Shown: positions 62,006-64,000 of the stretch, piece after piece
Layout: each line of letters opens with the position of its first letter
Numbering within the stretch: position 1 is the stretch's first letter
From: Mauremys mutica
Lineage: Eukaryota > Chordata > Testudines > Geoemydidae
NCBI RefSeq assembly: GCF_020497125.1
Contig: NC_059084.1
Location: 8,459,501 to 8,523,500, forward strand
DNA: 64,000 bases
Reading direction: 5' to 3'
The notes under the pieces: generated by a model
Told to the model about the DNA's origin: nothing
Seen by the model: the letters and a program-made list of their open reading frames with translations, nothing else
The model's database searches: none
Translations under genes and position numbers: made by a program

Positions 62006-62675
62006 TTCAATCTTTTGCCAGATATATCAAGCTTAATTCTGTTATGAAATGATTAAGTTGTTTCCCTCCTAAAAAAAAGGTATGTACAAAGGAGTGATGT
62101 AAAGACTGGCTCTACTTGTACACTCGCGTCTTAAAAATGTGAGCTGGACCATTTTTATTTCGCTTGGTTCAGCCAGCTTGAGGGGGTGTATATTTATGTC
62201 TTTGTCTTAAAGAACCCAGTGTATGTTTCAACTCTCTTTCCTGAGTGTTCCTCAGACTTGAATTTTTACAAGTGATGGGAATATCTGTCATTCTTTTGAA
62301 ATCCAACACCTGAAATAGGTACACCAATTCTTTATAATACATAAATAAATAATAAAGGCATCTGAAGTTCAGCATCACGTGGACCACGATTCACTGTAAA
62401 TATTTTGCACAAGAGTTTGCTTCCAACCTGTTGCTTCTCATATTGTTTGATGACGCAGCTGTTAACTTAAAAGGAGACTATGTCACCTCAAATGACAGTC
62501 CTGGCTTTACAACCCATTTTCTTGGCCACAGCTGAATTGTTAAAGTGCAGTTAATTAGTCAAATCTCTAGGAAAGAATGGAATTTGGTTGCTCTGTGATC
62601 TACCGGAGGGATCTGCTCATAAACCTTCCATTTCACTCAGAATGATTCTGACTTAAGCTCTCTGCACATGTGTTA

Positions 62676-63515
<840 letters not shown>

Positions 63516-63815
63516 GAGTTTATGTCTACACTATGGAGACTACACCAGCCTAGGTACGGTACCATAGCTATGCCGGCATAACCCCTTAGTGGAGATGCAA
63601 TCTACACACATGGAAGGGGTCTTTCTGTCATTGTAAAACACCACATCCCCGAGCAACAGCAGTTGCATCGACGGAAGCATTCTTCTGTTGACACAGCTGT
63701 GTCTACGCTGGGGGTTAGGCCAGCAGAGCTATGGCACTTGGGAGTGTGTTTTTTCACACCCCTGACCAACGATGTTGCCCTAACTTTTAAGTGTAGGCCA
63801 AGCCTGAATCCCTCT
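63516..63815. mobile_element. Harbinger-like or hAT-like MITE
   Basis: TATGTCTACACTATGGAG at the left and TTTTAAGTGTAGGCCAAGCC at the right are inverted ends of a MITE family I recognise from turtles. The interior pairs TAGCTATGCCGGCATAACCC with similar words. The target duplication is not clear. Confidence 0.65.
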
Positions 63816-64000
63816 TTTCAGCCACTGAACAAGGACAGGGCAAGCAGCTGTCTTATGCCACCCTGGCAGAGTGTCTCAAACCTGGCCTGAGGGATCAGCT
63901 TTTAAGACAAGAGGACAGTTCGGTCTCCATGACACGTCCATTCCTTTCCTTCTACATGGAAACTGCCAGCAAGTGGGCCAATTAGAGCCAACTGAGGTTG
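63816..64000. other. CDH4 intron, no feature recognised
   Basis: Last bases of the window, still intronic by inference from the gene direction. Confidence 0.4.

Overview
The window is vertebrate nuclear DNA, most likely from a turtle or a close reptile relative. It holds the 3' end of one recognisable gene, in four coding exons on the minus strand, set in a large amount of non-coding DNA full of old and fairly young transposon copies. The turtle assignment rests on repeats I recognise from reptile genomes: a tRNA-derived SINE resembling the tortoise Cry-I family with A- and B-box motifs, CR1 LINE sequence, MIR-type SINE relics, and many non-autonomous hAT, Harbinger-like and mariner-like elements. 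I could not run a database search.

The gene is CDH4 (R-cadherin). Read from the right end leftward, the exons lie at 62926-62693, 55104-54965, 49847-49683 and 48063-47857. Each is bounded by AG/GT splice signals with compatible phases, and the last ends in TAA. Together they encode 248 residues: the end of the membrane-proximal ectodomain, the transmembrane helix, the juxtamembrane p120-catenin-binding segment and the C-terminal beta-catenin-binding segment. All earlier exons lie beyond position 64000. The 3' UTR runs leftward from 47856; candidate polyadenylation signals lie near 45260 and near 41820-41829, the latter followed by a GU/U-rich stretch.

From 1 to about 41800 is intergenic, downstream of CDH4, with no gene I can defend. 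It contains hAT MITEs with perfect 8-bp target duplications (4667-4977, 8635-9236 with a second element nested inside, 17064-17300, 22056-22388), a G-rich TA-flanked element (6620-7444), a Cry-I-like SINE (23464-23645), a palindromic hAT derivative with transposase C-terminal coding sequence in both arms (about 29360-30990), and an apparently exact 592-bp tandem duplication (34594-35779). One coding-like stretch behind a splice-acceptor-like site (24318-24559) is the only unexplained gene-like signal.

The CDH4 introns hold a decayed, reverse-transcriptase-deleted CR1 LINE (51649-54204), a palindromic element split by a hAT MITE (57128-58198), and a hAT MITE inserted into a small pre-existing tandem duplication (59218-60142). 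A Harbinger-like double-hairpin MITE (44749-45044) lies in the possible long 3' UTR.

I found no convincing new biological system. The most useful leads are the exact tandem duplication, the foldback hAT element, the nested palindromes and the orphan coding-like segment.
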